DNA from: BOG-932 sp965276835
GTDB lineage: Bacteria > Pseudomonadota > Alphaproteobacteria > BOG-932 > Roseiterribacteraceae
DNA: 64,000 nucleotides
Direction of reading: 5' to 3'
Assembly (NCBI GenBank): GCA_965276835.1
Contig: OZ255631.1
Span: forward strand, 4,836,001-4,900,000
A model generated the notes under the pieces. It ran no database searches and had not been told where the DNA came from. It worked only from the letters and a program-made list of their open reading frames with translations. Below are positions 6,183 through 14,514 of the stretch, piece by piece. The position numbers were made by a program, and so were the translations under genes. Position 1 is the stretch's first letter; each line of letters begins with the position of its first letter.

Positions 6183-8795
6183 ATGCGCGCCAAGATCACG
6201 ATCGAAACTTCCGCCGTCAGCCATCCCTTTTTCCATGTTTCCCGCCATACAGCTGGCGCAACCGCGCTGTTTGTGAGTTCGACACTGGGCGTGGTCGGGG
6301 CATCCGCGCAGACGCCGGCGCCCGATCAGGCGGCAGGAAACGAAGCTCAGGAAGAAATCGTCGTTACCGGCGCCCGGTCGGTCGTGAACGAAAAGCTGGG
6401 CGGCAGTGTGCAGAACACGCCGCAATCGATCCAAATAATCAGCGTCAAAACGCTCCATGAGCAGGCGGTGACCAACCTGGCGGACGCACTGAAAAACGTT
6501 CCCGGTATTACACTGAATGCCGGTGAGGGTACGGCACGCGGCGACAGCGTGAATCTGCGCGGCTTTCCCGCCTTCAACGACTTCTTCCTCGACGGTATCC
6601 GCGATGCCGGCAACTACACCCGCGATACGTTCGACCTTGAAGCGCTTGAGGTGCTGAAGGGGCCGTCAGCCATCCTGTTCGGCCGTGGCTCGACCGGCGG
6701 CGTGATCAACCAGGTGACCAAGGCTGCGACGCTGGCGCCGATCGAAGACGCGACCTTGCAGTTCGGCACCAACAGCCAGGTCCGCGCTACCGGCGACGTC
6801 GATCTGCCGATCGGGCCGTCCAGCGCCATCCGCCTGAACGGCATGGTCGAACGGTCAGAGGTGGCGGATCGCGACAATCTGTTCAACCGGCGCTGGGGTT
6901 TGGCGCCGACCTTTTCGTTCGGCATCGGCGAGGCCGACCAGGTCGATCTGTCCTATCTGCACCAGCAGGAAAACGACCGGCCGGAAGTCGGCTTCCCCTT
7001 CTTGTACGGCCAGCCCGCGCCGTCGCCGCGCAATGCCGATTTCGGCCTGCTGTCGGACCGTTTCAAAACCAGCGCCGACGTTACGACGCTGCGTTACAAA
7101 CACGAATTCAGCGAGGACTACTCGCTGACCAACACCTTCCGCGCCGGTATTTATAGTTTCAACAACCAGCGCTCGTTTCCGAACTTCGGTGATTCTCTGC
7201 CTGCCCCCGGCACGCCGTTGAACAAGATCAAGGTCGGCTATGACGACCCGTTCAGCTCCGGCACGCAGCGCAACCTGACCGACCAGTTGGATTTCCGGGC
7301 GCATTTCGAAACCGGCTTCGTGACGCACGATCTGACGGTCGGCTTGGAATATGGCCGTGAGACGAACGATCTCGACCGCTATCTCAACCCATTCAACGCC
7401 AACAATAATTGGATTCCGTTCACCTCGATCATGAATCCGAACCCCAACAAACCGCTGCCGGGGGTTCTTGGCGTTACAACCGCGCAGCACACGGCGGCGT
7501 TGGTGCAGGCGGCATACGCGACCGACACGATGCATATCGGCGAATATGTCGACTTAATCGGCGGCGCGCGGTTCGACCGTTTCTCAGCGACCTTCACCTC
7601 GGATTCCTACACAAGCACGCCCCCCAGCACCAATTTCGGGCATACGGACAATGTCACCAGCCCGCGCGCCGCGCTGGTGATCAAACCGACATCGAACCAG
7701 AGCTTCTATTTCATGTATGGCACGTCGTTCGACCCGTCAGCCGAGGCCTTGTCGCTGTCGGCCGGCACCGCGCATTTGGGACCCGTCAAGGCGGACACCT
7801 ATGAGGTGGGCGCCAAGGCCGACTGGCTGAACGGTACCTTGACCACGACCGCCGCCCTGTTCCGCACAGAGGTCAGCAACGCCCAGAACAATGATCCGGA
7901 ACGCCCCGGCGTTGTGGTTCTGGCCGGCAACCAGCGGGTTGACGGGCTGGAGCTCGGTGTCACCGGCCATATCACGGAAGATTGGGAAATACTGGCCGGC
8001 TATACCTATCTCGACCCTAAGACCGTTTCCTCGCTCGTCCCCGGTGCCACCGGCGAGATGCTGCCGAATGCCGCGCATCACGCATTCAATATCTGGACCG
8101 AATATTATCTCGACGACCGTTGGGAGATCGGGACCGGCGGCAATTATCTGGGCAAGCGCTATGCCGACCTGCAGAACACCGCGTCGATCCCGTCTTATTT
8201 CGTCTGGAACGGCATGGTCGCCTATAAGATTGACGACAATTACAAAATCCAGATGAACATCACCAACATCACCGACGAGCGCTATTTCGATAACGCCTAC
8301 TATTCTTCGCCGTCGGAAGCCCACGTGACGCCGGGCGCCGGCCGTACCTTCACCTTCCTTGCAACTGCGCATTTCGGCGATGTGGCGCCAGAGCCCGAAG
8401 CTGCGGCGGCCTATGTGCCGCCGCCGGTGGTTGCCCCGGCGCCGTCCGTTCCGAAGAGCTATCTGGTATTCTTCGACTTCAACAAGTCGGATCTGACGCC
8501 TCAGGCGACTGAGATCGTCGATACGGCGGCGAAGAACGCAGACCCGGCCAAGGTCACCCAACTGACGGTGACCGGGCACACGGACACTGTCGGCTCGGAC
8601 GCCTACAACATGCGCCTGTCCCGCCGCCGTGCGGAATCGGTCGCGGCACAGCTTGAGAAGGACGGCATCGCGTCGTCTGAGATCGAGATCGTTGCCAAGG
8701 GTAAGCGCGACCTGCTGGTTCCGACCGGTGACGGAGTCCGTGAGCCGCAGAACCGGCGTGTGCAGATCGTCTATTCCGGCGTTGCAACGTTATAA
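6183..8795 (+). CDS. TonB-dependent siderophore receptor fused to an OmpA domain (Fiu/PiuA-like)
   Basis: An 870-residue protein. Residues 1 to about 43 are a long signal peptide. EEIVVTGARS follows as TonB box, then a plug with TPQSIQIISVKTLHEQ, RGFPAFNDFFLDGIRD and FGRGSTGGVINQVTK, typical of catecholate/hydroxamate receptors, and a barrel ending at about F731 (TFLATAHF), where such receptors normally stop. Here the frame continues through a Pro/Ala-rich linker (732-757) into a complete OmpA-type domain (758-866). The two peptidoglycan-binding residues of OmpA are kept: D801 in TGHTDTVGSDAY and R816 in LSRRRAESV. The receptor would thus be tethered to the cell wall. Fur control is likely from the site upstream. 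The Sel1-repeat gene downstream recalls the piuA-piuC-Sel1 group, without piuC. Confidence 0.93.
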   Translation: MRAKITIETSAVSHPFFHVSRHTAGATALFVSSTLGVVGASAQTPAPDQAAGNEAQEEIVVTGARSVVNEKLGGSVQNTPQSIQIISVKTLHEQAVTNLADALKNVPGITLNAGEGTARGDSVNLRGFPAFNDFFLDGIRDAGNYTRDTFDLEALEVLKGPSAILFGRGSTGGVINQVTKAATLAPIEDATLQFGTNSQVRATGDVDLPIGPSSAIRLNGMVERSEVADRDNLFNRRWGLAPTFSFGIGEADQVDLSYLHQQENDRPEVGFPFLYGQPAPSPRNADFGLLSDRFKTSADVTTLRYKHEFSEDYSLTNTFRAGIYSFNNQRSFPNFGDSLPAPGTPLNKIKVGYDDPFSSGTQRNLTDQLDFRAHFETGFVTHDLTVGLEYGRETNDLDRYLNPFNANNNWIPFTSIMNPNPNKPLPGVLGVTTAQHTAALVQAAYATDTMHIGEYVDLIGGARFDRFSATFTSDSYTSTPPSTNFGHTDNVTSPRAALVIKPTSNQSFYFMYGTSFDPSAEALSLSAGTAHLGPVKADTYEVGAKADWLNGTLTTTAALFRTEVSNAQNNDPERPGVVVLAGNQRVDGLELGVTGHITEDWEILAGYTYLDPKTVSSLVPGATGEMLPNAAHHAFNIWTEYYLDDRWEIGTGGNYLGKRYADLQNTASIPSYFVWNGMVAYKIDDNYKIQMNITNITDERYFDNAYYSSPSEAHVTPGAGRTFTFLATAHFGDVAPEPEAAAAYVPPPVVAPAPSVPKSYLVFFDFNKSDLTPQATEIVDTAAKNADPAKVTQLTVTGHTDTVGSDAYNMRLSRRRAESVAAQLEKDGIASSEIEIVAKGKRDLLVPTGDGVREPQNRRVQIVYSGVATL

Positions 8796-8834
8796 AATAA
8801 AAGCCCTCGCCCGCTTGGCGGGCGGGAGTATTTT
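8796..8834. terminator. Hairpin between the siderophore receptor and the Sel1 gene
   Basis: CGCCCGC and GCGGGCG pair around a TTG loop, the stem extends with wobble pairs, and it is flanked by AAAATAAAAG on the left and AGTATTTTA on the right. It begins right after the receptor stop and can act as a terminator or attenuator that lowers expression of the Sel1 gene. Its left arm resembles the arm of the palindromic repeat inside cobG (15167-15310). Confidence 0.55.
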
Positions 8835-8847
8835 AACAAGGCTATCG

Positions 8848-9768
8848 ATGCGGGCAGCGCGACAAGACACTGAGATATCGGTCATGCGGCTTCAACGCAT
8901 GACGCCGGGAGAACTCGAAGCGCTGTTCTCGGGCGATCAGGTTGAAGCGGCGCGCTGGGTTCAGCTGGCGGCAACGCATGGGCTAGCAGCAGCGCAGGTC
9001 CGCCTGGGTCGGATGCTGCTGGACGGCACCGGTATGGTCGAGGACAAGCCGGCCGCGCTGGGCTGGTTCAAGACCGCGGCCAGGTCCGGCGATGCCGAAG
9101 CGATGAACATGGCCGGCCGCTGCCATGAAAACGGTTGGGGTACTGCCAAGGACAATGCGGTCGCCGCGGGCTGGTATCGCCGGTCTGCCGAGCGCGGGTA
9201 CGATTGGGGCGAATATAACTACGCCAACATGCTGTTCGACGGTCTGGGTACCCCGCCCGATCTTCCCCGGGCGTTGGACTGGTATCTGAAGGCGGCGGCT
9301 CAAGGGCACAGCCGGGCCATGAACCAGGCGGCCCGCTGTTACGAAGAAGGCTGGGGAACGGCGAAGGACCACACGGTGGCCGCCGATTGGTACCAGAAAT
9401 CCGCCGAGGGTGGATATTTCCGTGCGCAATATAACTACGCCACCCTGCTCACCACCTTGCGCCGCTTCCCCGAGGCCGCCCATTGGTTCGGCAAGGCGGT
9501 GGAGGCCGACAATCTGGAAATCCGCCGTCGCATCGGCCGCGAATTGCTCGGTATGGCAGAGGCGGTATTTCACCCGGTCGGATTGAACGCGCTGGCGCTC
9601 TGCTGCGACGGCGGTGAGTCGTCCGACTGCTATCACTATGGCCGCGTGCTGCTGCATGGATACCACTGCGCTCCCGATATATCGGGCGGCCTGGCACGGC
9701 TGCGCACGGCCGCTGAAGCAGGCCATGAAGGGGCGATCGCGGAGCTGGCGCGCCACCCCGAACATTGA
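8848..9768 (+). CDS. Sel1-repeat protein
   Basis: A 306-residue protein made mostly of Sel1-type repeats, each a helix pair of about 36 residues: AAAQVRLGRMLLDGTG, AMNMAGRCHENGWGT, GEYNYANMLFDGLGT, AMNQAARCYEEGWGT and AQYNYATLL mark successive units. There is no signal peptide, so a cytoplasmic scaffold is likely. Sel1 genes sit next to PiuA-type receptors in other proteobacteria, where the role is unclear. ATG 8848 was chosen as the first start after the intergenic hairpin; ATG 8884 is an alternative. The last 80 residues keep the repeat pattern only loosely. Confidence 0.85.
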   Translation: MRAARQDTEISVMRLQRMTPGELEALFSGDQVEAARWVQLAATHGLAAAQVRLGRMLLDGTGMVEDKPAALGWFKTAARSGDAEAMNMAGRCHENGWGTAKDNAVAAGWYRRSAERGYDWGEYNYANMLFDGLGTPPDLPRALDWYLKAAAQGHSRAMNQAARCYEEGWGTAKDHTVAADWYQKSAEGGYFRAQYNYATLLTTLRRFPEAAHWFGKAVEADNLEIRRRIGRELLGMAEAVFHPVGLNALALCCDGGESSDCYHYGRVLLHGYHCAPDISGGLARLRTAAEAGHEGAIAELARHPEH

Positions 9769-9804
9769 CTCGTAACGTCGGCAGCCGCACACAGACGGCT
9801 GGTC

Positions 9805-9980
9805 TGACGGTCCCTCTTCTCATGAGGGTGAAACGGGAATGCGGACGGAGCCGGCAACGGTCCCAGGCCGCAGCTGCCCCCGCAACTGTGTGTGGTTAGC
9901 CGGACGCATCGAAGCCACTGGGAAACCGGGAAGGCGGCGTCGGGCAGTGACCCGCAAGCCAGGAAACCGGCCGGCAGACC
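9805..9980 (+). ncRNA. Cobalamin riboswitch for the cob operon
   Basis: The region contains the ordered conserved blocks of the cobalamin riboswitch: GGTCCCTC and GAAACGGGAA, then GCAGCTGCCCCCGCAACTGT, the B12 box GCCACTGGGAAACCGGGAAG, and GCAAGCCAGGAAACC near the 3' end. Between it and the cobW start lies a compound hairpin (GGTCG...CGACC enclosing ATCGG...CCGAT, about 10015-10045) without a U-run, so translational or Rho-dependent control is more likely than intrinsic termination. Confidence 0.95.
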
Positions 9981-10074
9981 AAACGAATGCGGTGGGCGGG
10001 GTGCCCCGGCGCGGGTCGGCTGAATCGGTATGCGCCGATCGACCTCTATTGCCCTCAAGTTTTGGAGTGTTGGC

Positions 10075-11109
10075 ATGCAGGCGATGGCGAAAATACCGGT
10101 CACGATCGTTACCGGATTTCTGGGATCGGGAAAGACGACGCTGATCCGCCACGTGATCGAAAATGCCGGCGGGCGGCGGCTGGCGCTGATCATCAACGAA
10201 TTTGGCGATGTCGGCGTCGACGGCGCGATCCTGAAATCCTGCGGCATCGACACCTGCCCGGAGGAAAACATCGTCGAGCTGGCCAACGGCTGCCTATGCT
10301 GTACCGTCGCCGACGATTTCATCCCGGCGATCGAGGCGCTGCTGTCGCGCACTCCGCAACCCGACCATATCGTGATCGAGACGTCGGGGCTTGCCCTGCC
10401 CAAACCGCTGGTCAAAGCGTTCGACTGGCCCGATATCCGCACCCGCCTGACGGTCGACGGCGTCATCGCGGTGGTCGACGGGGCGGCGGTTGCCGACGGC
10501 CGGTTCGTCGACGATCCGGTGAAGGTGGCGGCACAGCGCGCGGCCGATCCGACCGTCGATCATGAGAACCCGTTGGAGGAGGTTTATGAGGACCAGCTGC
10601 TCTGCGCCGACCTGGTGGTGCTGAATAAGGCCGACCTGATGGATGCGCCGGGCTTGGCCCGCGTTTCGGCTGAAATTCGCGCCAGCATTCCGCGCGCTGT
10701 CAGGATCGTCGAAACCCGTGAGGGCCGCATCGATCCCTCCATATTGTTGGGTTTGACCGCCGCCGTCGAGGATGACTTGGGGCAACGCCCCTCGCATCAC
10801 GACGGTGAAGAGGGGCATGACCACGACGATTTCGACAGCTTCGTCGTCGATATTCCGGCGACTGCAAATCCAGCACAGTTGGTTGCACATCTGGCGACCG
10901 TGGCGGAACGGTTCGATGTGCTGCGGATGAAGGGCTTCATTGAGGTCACCGGCAAGCCGATGCGCCTTCTGATCCAAGGTGTCGGCCAGCGCTTTCGCCA
11001 GCAGTTCGACCGCCCCTGGACGCTCGGCGAGGATCGCCGCGGCCGGTTGGTCGTGATCGGTGAAAAGGGCCTTGACCGCGCCGGCATCGCCGCCGCCCTG
11101 AGGGGCTGA
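10075..11109 (+). CDS. cobW: CobW, GTP-dependent cobalt chaperone-like protein
   Basis: A 344-residue G3E-family GTPase. The P-loop GFLGSGKT is at residues 14-21 and the metal-binding CXCC motif (GCLCC, C73, C75, C76) follows. A histidine- and acid-rich linker (SHHDGEEGHDHDDFD) precedes the C-terminal CobW domain. CobW delivers Co2+ to the CobNST chelatase, in line with cobN being the next gene 12 bp downstream. ATG 10075 has GGAG seven bases before it; a start at 10030 would lie in the riboswitch platform. Expression should fall when B12 is abundant. Confidence 0.95.
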   Translation: MQAMAKIPVTIVTGFLGSGKTTLIRHVIENAGGRRLALIINEFGDVGVDGAILKSCGIDTCPEENIVELANGCLCCTVADDFIPAIEALLSRTPQPDHIVIETSGLALPKPLVKAFDWPDIRTRLTVDGVIAVVDGAAVADGRFVDDPVKVAAQRAADPTVDHENPLEEVYEDQLLCADLVVLNKADLMDAPGLARVSAEIRASIPRAVRIVETREGRIDPSILLGLTAAVEDDLGQRPSHHDGEEGHDHDDFDSFVVDIPATANPAQLVAHLATVAERFDVLRMKGFIEVTGKPMRLLIQGVGQRFRQQFDRPWTLGEDRRGRLVVIGEKGLDRAGIAAALRG

Positions 11110-11121
11110 GGAGCCCGCTCC

Positions 11122-14100
11122 ATGCATATGCTGCGCGTCGACAGCCGGTCGATCGATGGAGCCGCCCAGCCCATCGATCTCGACCAGACGCCGGCCGATA
11201 TCGTCGCTTTGTCCTTCACCGACACCGACCTCGCCGTGCTGTCGGCGGCCTGGGCGGGTAGCGGTGACACATTACCCAGCCTCCGTCTCGCCAATCTGGC
11301 AAACCTGAAGCATCCGTTTTCGGTCGATCTTTATCTCGACAAGGTAATTGCAAAGGCGCGCTTCGTGCTGGTCCGGCTGTTGGGCGGTAAGGATTACTGG
11401 CGTTATGGCGTCGACGAACTGGCGGCTTTGGCACGCCGGCAGGGTTTTCATCTGGCGGTCGTTCCTGGGGATCACCGCGAGGATGCCAGGCTCGATGCGG
11501 CCTCGACCTTGCCGCCGGAAACCTTGCGGCAAATCTGGTCTTACTTCGCCGAGGGCGGTCCGGACAATATTGCGGCCGGCCTGCGCTTCGTGGCTGGGCA
11601 TATTTCAGAGCAGCCGGATGCGGCGTTGCCGACGAAGGTGGCGGCGTTCGGGATTTACGCCCTCACAAAATCATTCGCCTCGCCCCTCAAGGGGGAAGGC
11701 GAAATTGAAGGTGACGAAGGATTTCACGCCCTTGTCGTCTTTTACCGCGCCCAGATGCTGGCCGCCGACACAGCGCCGGTGGCCGCGCTAACACAGGCTC
11801 TCGAACAACGCGGATGCCGGGTGACCGCCATCTATGTCACCAGCCTGAAAGACCCTGCGGCGACCGGCCCTCTGGCGGATCTGCTCAACGAAAATCCGCC
11901 CGATGTCATCCTCAATCTCACCGCCTTCTCGGCGCGCACGGATGCGGGTTGTTCGGTGCTCGACGCCGCCAATGCGCCGGTCCTGCAACTCGTCATGAGC
12001 GGCGGCGGACGGGAACAGTGGGTGCAATCCCAGCGCGGCCTTGGGCCGGCCGATTTGGCGATGAATGTCGTGCTTCCCGAATTCGACGGCCGCATCGTCG
12101 CCGGCGCGATCTCGTTCAAGGGCGAGCGGGACCGTAGCGCGGCCCTCGAATTCACGCAGTTGGTGCATGAACCCGATGCGGAGGGCATCGCCTTCGCTGC
12201 CGACTTAGCCGTTGCCTGGAGCCGTTTGCGCCAAATCCCGCGCGGTGACAGGCGGCTGGCCTGCGTGTTGTCCGACTATCCCGCCAAAGGCGGCCGCACG
12301 GGTTATGCCGTCGGGCTCGATACCCCTGCCAGCGTTGCCGCGATTGCCGAACGGCTGGCGGTTGAAGGGTTCGACACGGACGGGATGCCGGATGGACAAT
12401 CGCTGGCCGCCGCTTTGTCGGAGGGCGACGCTGTCGCCGTTCTGACCGTTGCCGACTATGACCGGTTGCTGGCCGAACTGCCGCCCGCCTTCGCGAGTGA
12501 GGTTCGCGCGGCTTGGGGCGATGCCGAAACAGATGATGCGGTCCGCGCCGGCGCATTCCATTTCCGCATCGTTCGGGCCGGCAAACTGATCGTCGCGGTG
12601 CAGCCGGATCGTGGGGCGAATGCGACCCGCAAGACCGACTATCATAGCCCGCTCGTGCCGCCGCGCCACGCCTATGTCGCCTTTTATCTCTGGCTGCGCC
12701 ATGTCGAGCGGATCGACGCGATGATCCATTGCGGCACGCACGGCACACTGGAATGGCTACCGGGCAAGGCGGCGGCCTTGTCGGAGATCTGCGGTCCGCG
12801 CATCGTTCTGGGGCCGGTGCCGCTGATCTATCCCTTCATCGTCAACAATCCGGGTGAGGCGGCGCAGGCCAAGCGCCGCGCGGCTGCCGTGACCGTCGGG
12901 CACCTGACGCCGCCCTTGATCGCCGCCGGCTCGCATGGCGCGGCGATCGAATTGGAAGGGCTGTTCGACGAATATTCCGACGCGCAGTCGATGGATGCAC
13001 GCCGCGCGGCGCGCTTGGCGGAACTGATTATGGGCCGCGCGCGCGATACCGGATTGGCCGCGGAATCGGGTGTCGCCGACGGCATGGAAACCGGTGAGGC
13101 GCTGGTCAAACTCGATGCCTGGCTGTGCGACCTGAAGGACATGCGGATCGGCGACGGGCTGCATATTTTCGGCCAGGCGCCCGATGCGGAGCGCCGCGCC
13201 GAAACCGCCGCATCGCTCGCCGCGCTCAACGGAATCAGTGATCGCGCAGCGATCGATGCATTGCTGGACGCTTGCGGTGAGGCGGAGATGCAGGGGTTGA
13301 TCGCTGCCCTGGATGGCCGGTTCGTCGCGCCAGGTCCGGCCGGCGCACCGGCGCGCGGACGGCTCGACGTGCTGCCGACAGGGCGCAACCTGTTCGGCGT
13401 CGATCCGCGCGCCGTGCCGACTCGCACCGCATGGGAGATCGGCCGCCGCACGGCCGAGGAGATGCTGACCCGCCACACCCAGGACCATGGCGAATGGCCG
13501 CGCAGTGTCGTGCTCGATATCTGGGGTAGCGCCACCATGCGCACCGGCGGCGACGACCTGGCCCAAGCCTTCGCGCTGATGGGCGTGCAGCCGCGCTGGG
13601 ACGCCGGATCGAACCGGGTCTCGGGATTCGATATCCTGCCGCTTGCCGCCGTCGGCCGTCCGCGCATCGACGTGACGCTCCGTATTTCAGGCCTGTTCCG
13701 CGACGTGTTTCCCGCCCAGATCGCGCTGTTCGACCAAGTCGTGCGCGCCGTCGCCGAGTTAGATGAGGCGCCGGAAGACAATCCGCTGGCCGCCAGCGTG
13801 CGCGAAGGCAACGACGATGCCGGGCACCGGATATTCGGCGCTGCGCCGGGGCAGTATGGCGTCGGCGTCTCGGCCTTGCTCAATTCCGGCGACTGGCAGG
13901 CGCGGGATGCGTTGGGCGCGGCCTATCTCGACGCCACATCTCACGCCTACGCCGCGAATGACGTGGTTACCCCCGCGAATGCGGGTTTCCGGGCGCGTGT
14001 CTCTGTTGCCGATGCCTTCATGCATGTTCAGGATCTGGCCGACCAGGATGTGCTGGGCGCGGACGCTTTTGCAGAACATGAAGGCGGTTTCGCCGCCGCC

Positions 14101-14514
14101 GCGGCGTCGCTCGGTAACCGCCCGGCGCTCTATCATGCCGATACGACTTCGCCGGATAAATCCAAGATTCGCACGCTGCGCGAAGAGGTCGCCCGGACCT
14201 TACGCGCCCGCGCCGCCAATCCGCGCTGGCTCGCGGGCCAAATGCGCCACGGCTTTCGCGGCGCCGCCGAGATCGCGGAATCTGTGGATAATTTCTTCGC
14301 CTACGCCGCGCTGACCGACGTCACCGAAGACCGCCAGTTCGACCTGCTGTTTGACGCCACGCTGGGCGACGAGACCGTGCGCGGTTTCCTGGCCGAGGCC
14401 AATCCCGCCGCCGCGCGCGGCATGGCCGACAAGTTCGAGCAAGCGATCCGGCGCGGCCTCTGGACCAGCCGCCGGAACTCGACGGCGGAGATACTGGCCG
14501 GGCTGCGCGCATGA
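11122..14514 (+). CDS. cobN: Cobaltochelatase subunit CobN
   Basis: An 1130-residue protein of the BchH/CobN family, the large subunit that binds hydrogenobyrinic acid a,c-diamide and inserts cobalt. The core motif HCGTHGTLEWLPGK lies near residue 535, and the C-terminal part carries the conserved ATSHAYA and FEHEGG-like stretches. CobS and CobT, the AAA+ partners, are not in the window. Two places look like palindromic repeat insertions: one giving SFASPLKGEGEIEGDEGF around residue 190 (11677-11735), and a weaker one near residue 950 (13957-13993). The stop overlaps the cobG start as ATGA. Confidence 0.96.
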   Translation: MHMLRVDSRSIDGAAQPIDLDQTPADIVALSFTDTDLAVLSAAWAGSGDTLPSLRLANLANLKHPFSVDLYLDKVIAKARFVLVRLLGGKDYWRYGVDELAALARRQGFHLAVVPGDHREDARLDAASTLPPETLRQIWSYFAEGGPDNIAAGLRFVAGHISEQPDAALPTKVAAFGIYALTKSFASPLKGEGEIEGDEGFHALVVFYRAQMLAADTAPVAALTQALEQRGCRVTAIYVTSLKDPAATGPLADLLNENPPDVILNLTAFSARTDAGCSVLDAANAPVLQLVMSGGGREQWVQSQRGLGPADLAMNVVLPEFDGRIVAGAISFKGERDRSAALEFTQLVHEPDAEGIAFAADLAVAWSRLRQIPRGDRRLACVLSDYPAKGGRTGYAVGLDTPASVAAIAERLAVEGFDTDGMPDGQSLAAALSEGDAVAVLTVADYDRLLAELPPAFASEVRAAWGDAETDDAVRAGAFHFRIVRAGKLIVAVQPDRGANATRKTDYHSPLVPPRHAYVAFYLWLRHVERIDAMIHCGTHGTLEWLPGKAAALSEICGPRIVLGPVPLIYPFIVNNPGEAAQAKRRAAAVTVGHLTPPLIAAGSHGAAIELEGLFDEYSDAQSMDARRAARLAELIMGRARDTGLAAESGVADGMETGEALVKLDAWLCDLKDMRIGDGLHIFGQAPDAERRAETAASLAALNGISDRAAIDALLDACGEAEMQGLIAALDGRFVAPGPAGAPARGRLDVLPTGRNLFGVDPRAVPTRTAWEIGRRTAEEMLTRHTQDHGEWPRSVVLDIWGSATMRTGGDDLAQAFALMGVQPRWDAGSNRVSGFDILPLAAVGRPRIDVTLRISGLFRDVFPAQIALFDQVVRAVAELDEAPEDNPLAASVREGNDDAGHRIFGAAPGQYGVGVSALLNSGDWQARDALGAAYLDATSHAYAANDVVTPANAGFRARVSVADAFMHVQDLADQDVLGADAFAEHEGGFAAAAASLGNRPALYHADTTSPDKSKIRTLREEVARTLRARAANPRWLAGQMRHGFRGAAEIAESVDNFFAYAALTDVTEDRQFDLLFDATLGDETVRGFLAEANPAAARGMADKFEQAIRRGLWTSRRNSTAEILAGLRA
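11677..11735. repeat. Palindromic repeat fragment within cobN
   Basis: GCCTCGCCCCTCAAGGGGGA followed by AGGC folds into a hairpin with 9 of 11 pairs, and the flanking GAAAT and ATTTC can pair outside it. The encoded SPLKGEGEIEGDEG is glycine- and glutamate-rich and unlike the surrounding CobN sequence. The reading frame is kept. Confidence 0.55.

Noticed and set aside
9839..10144. Plus-strand open frames over the riboswitch and cobW start
   Set aside because: The conserved riboswitch blocks explain this DNA, and cobW uses another frame.
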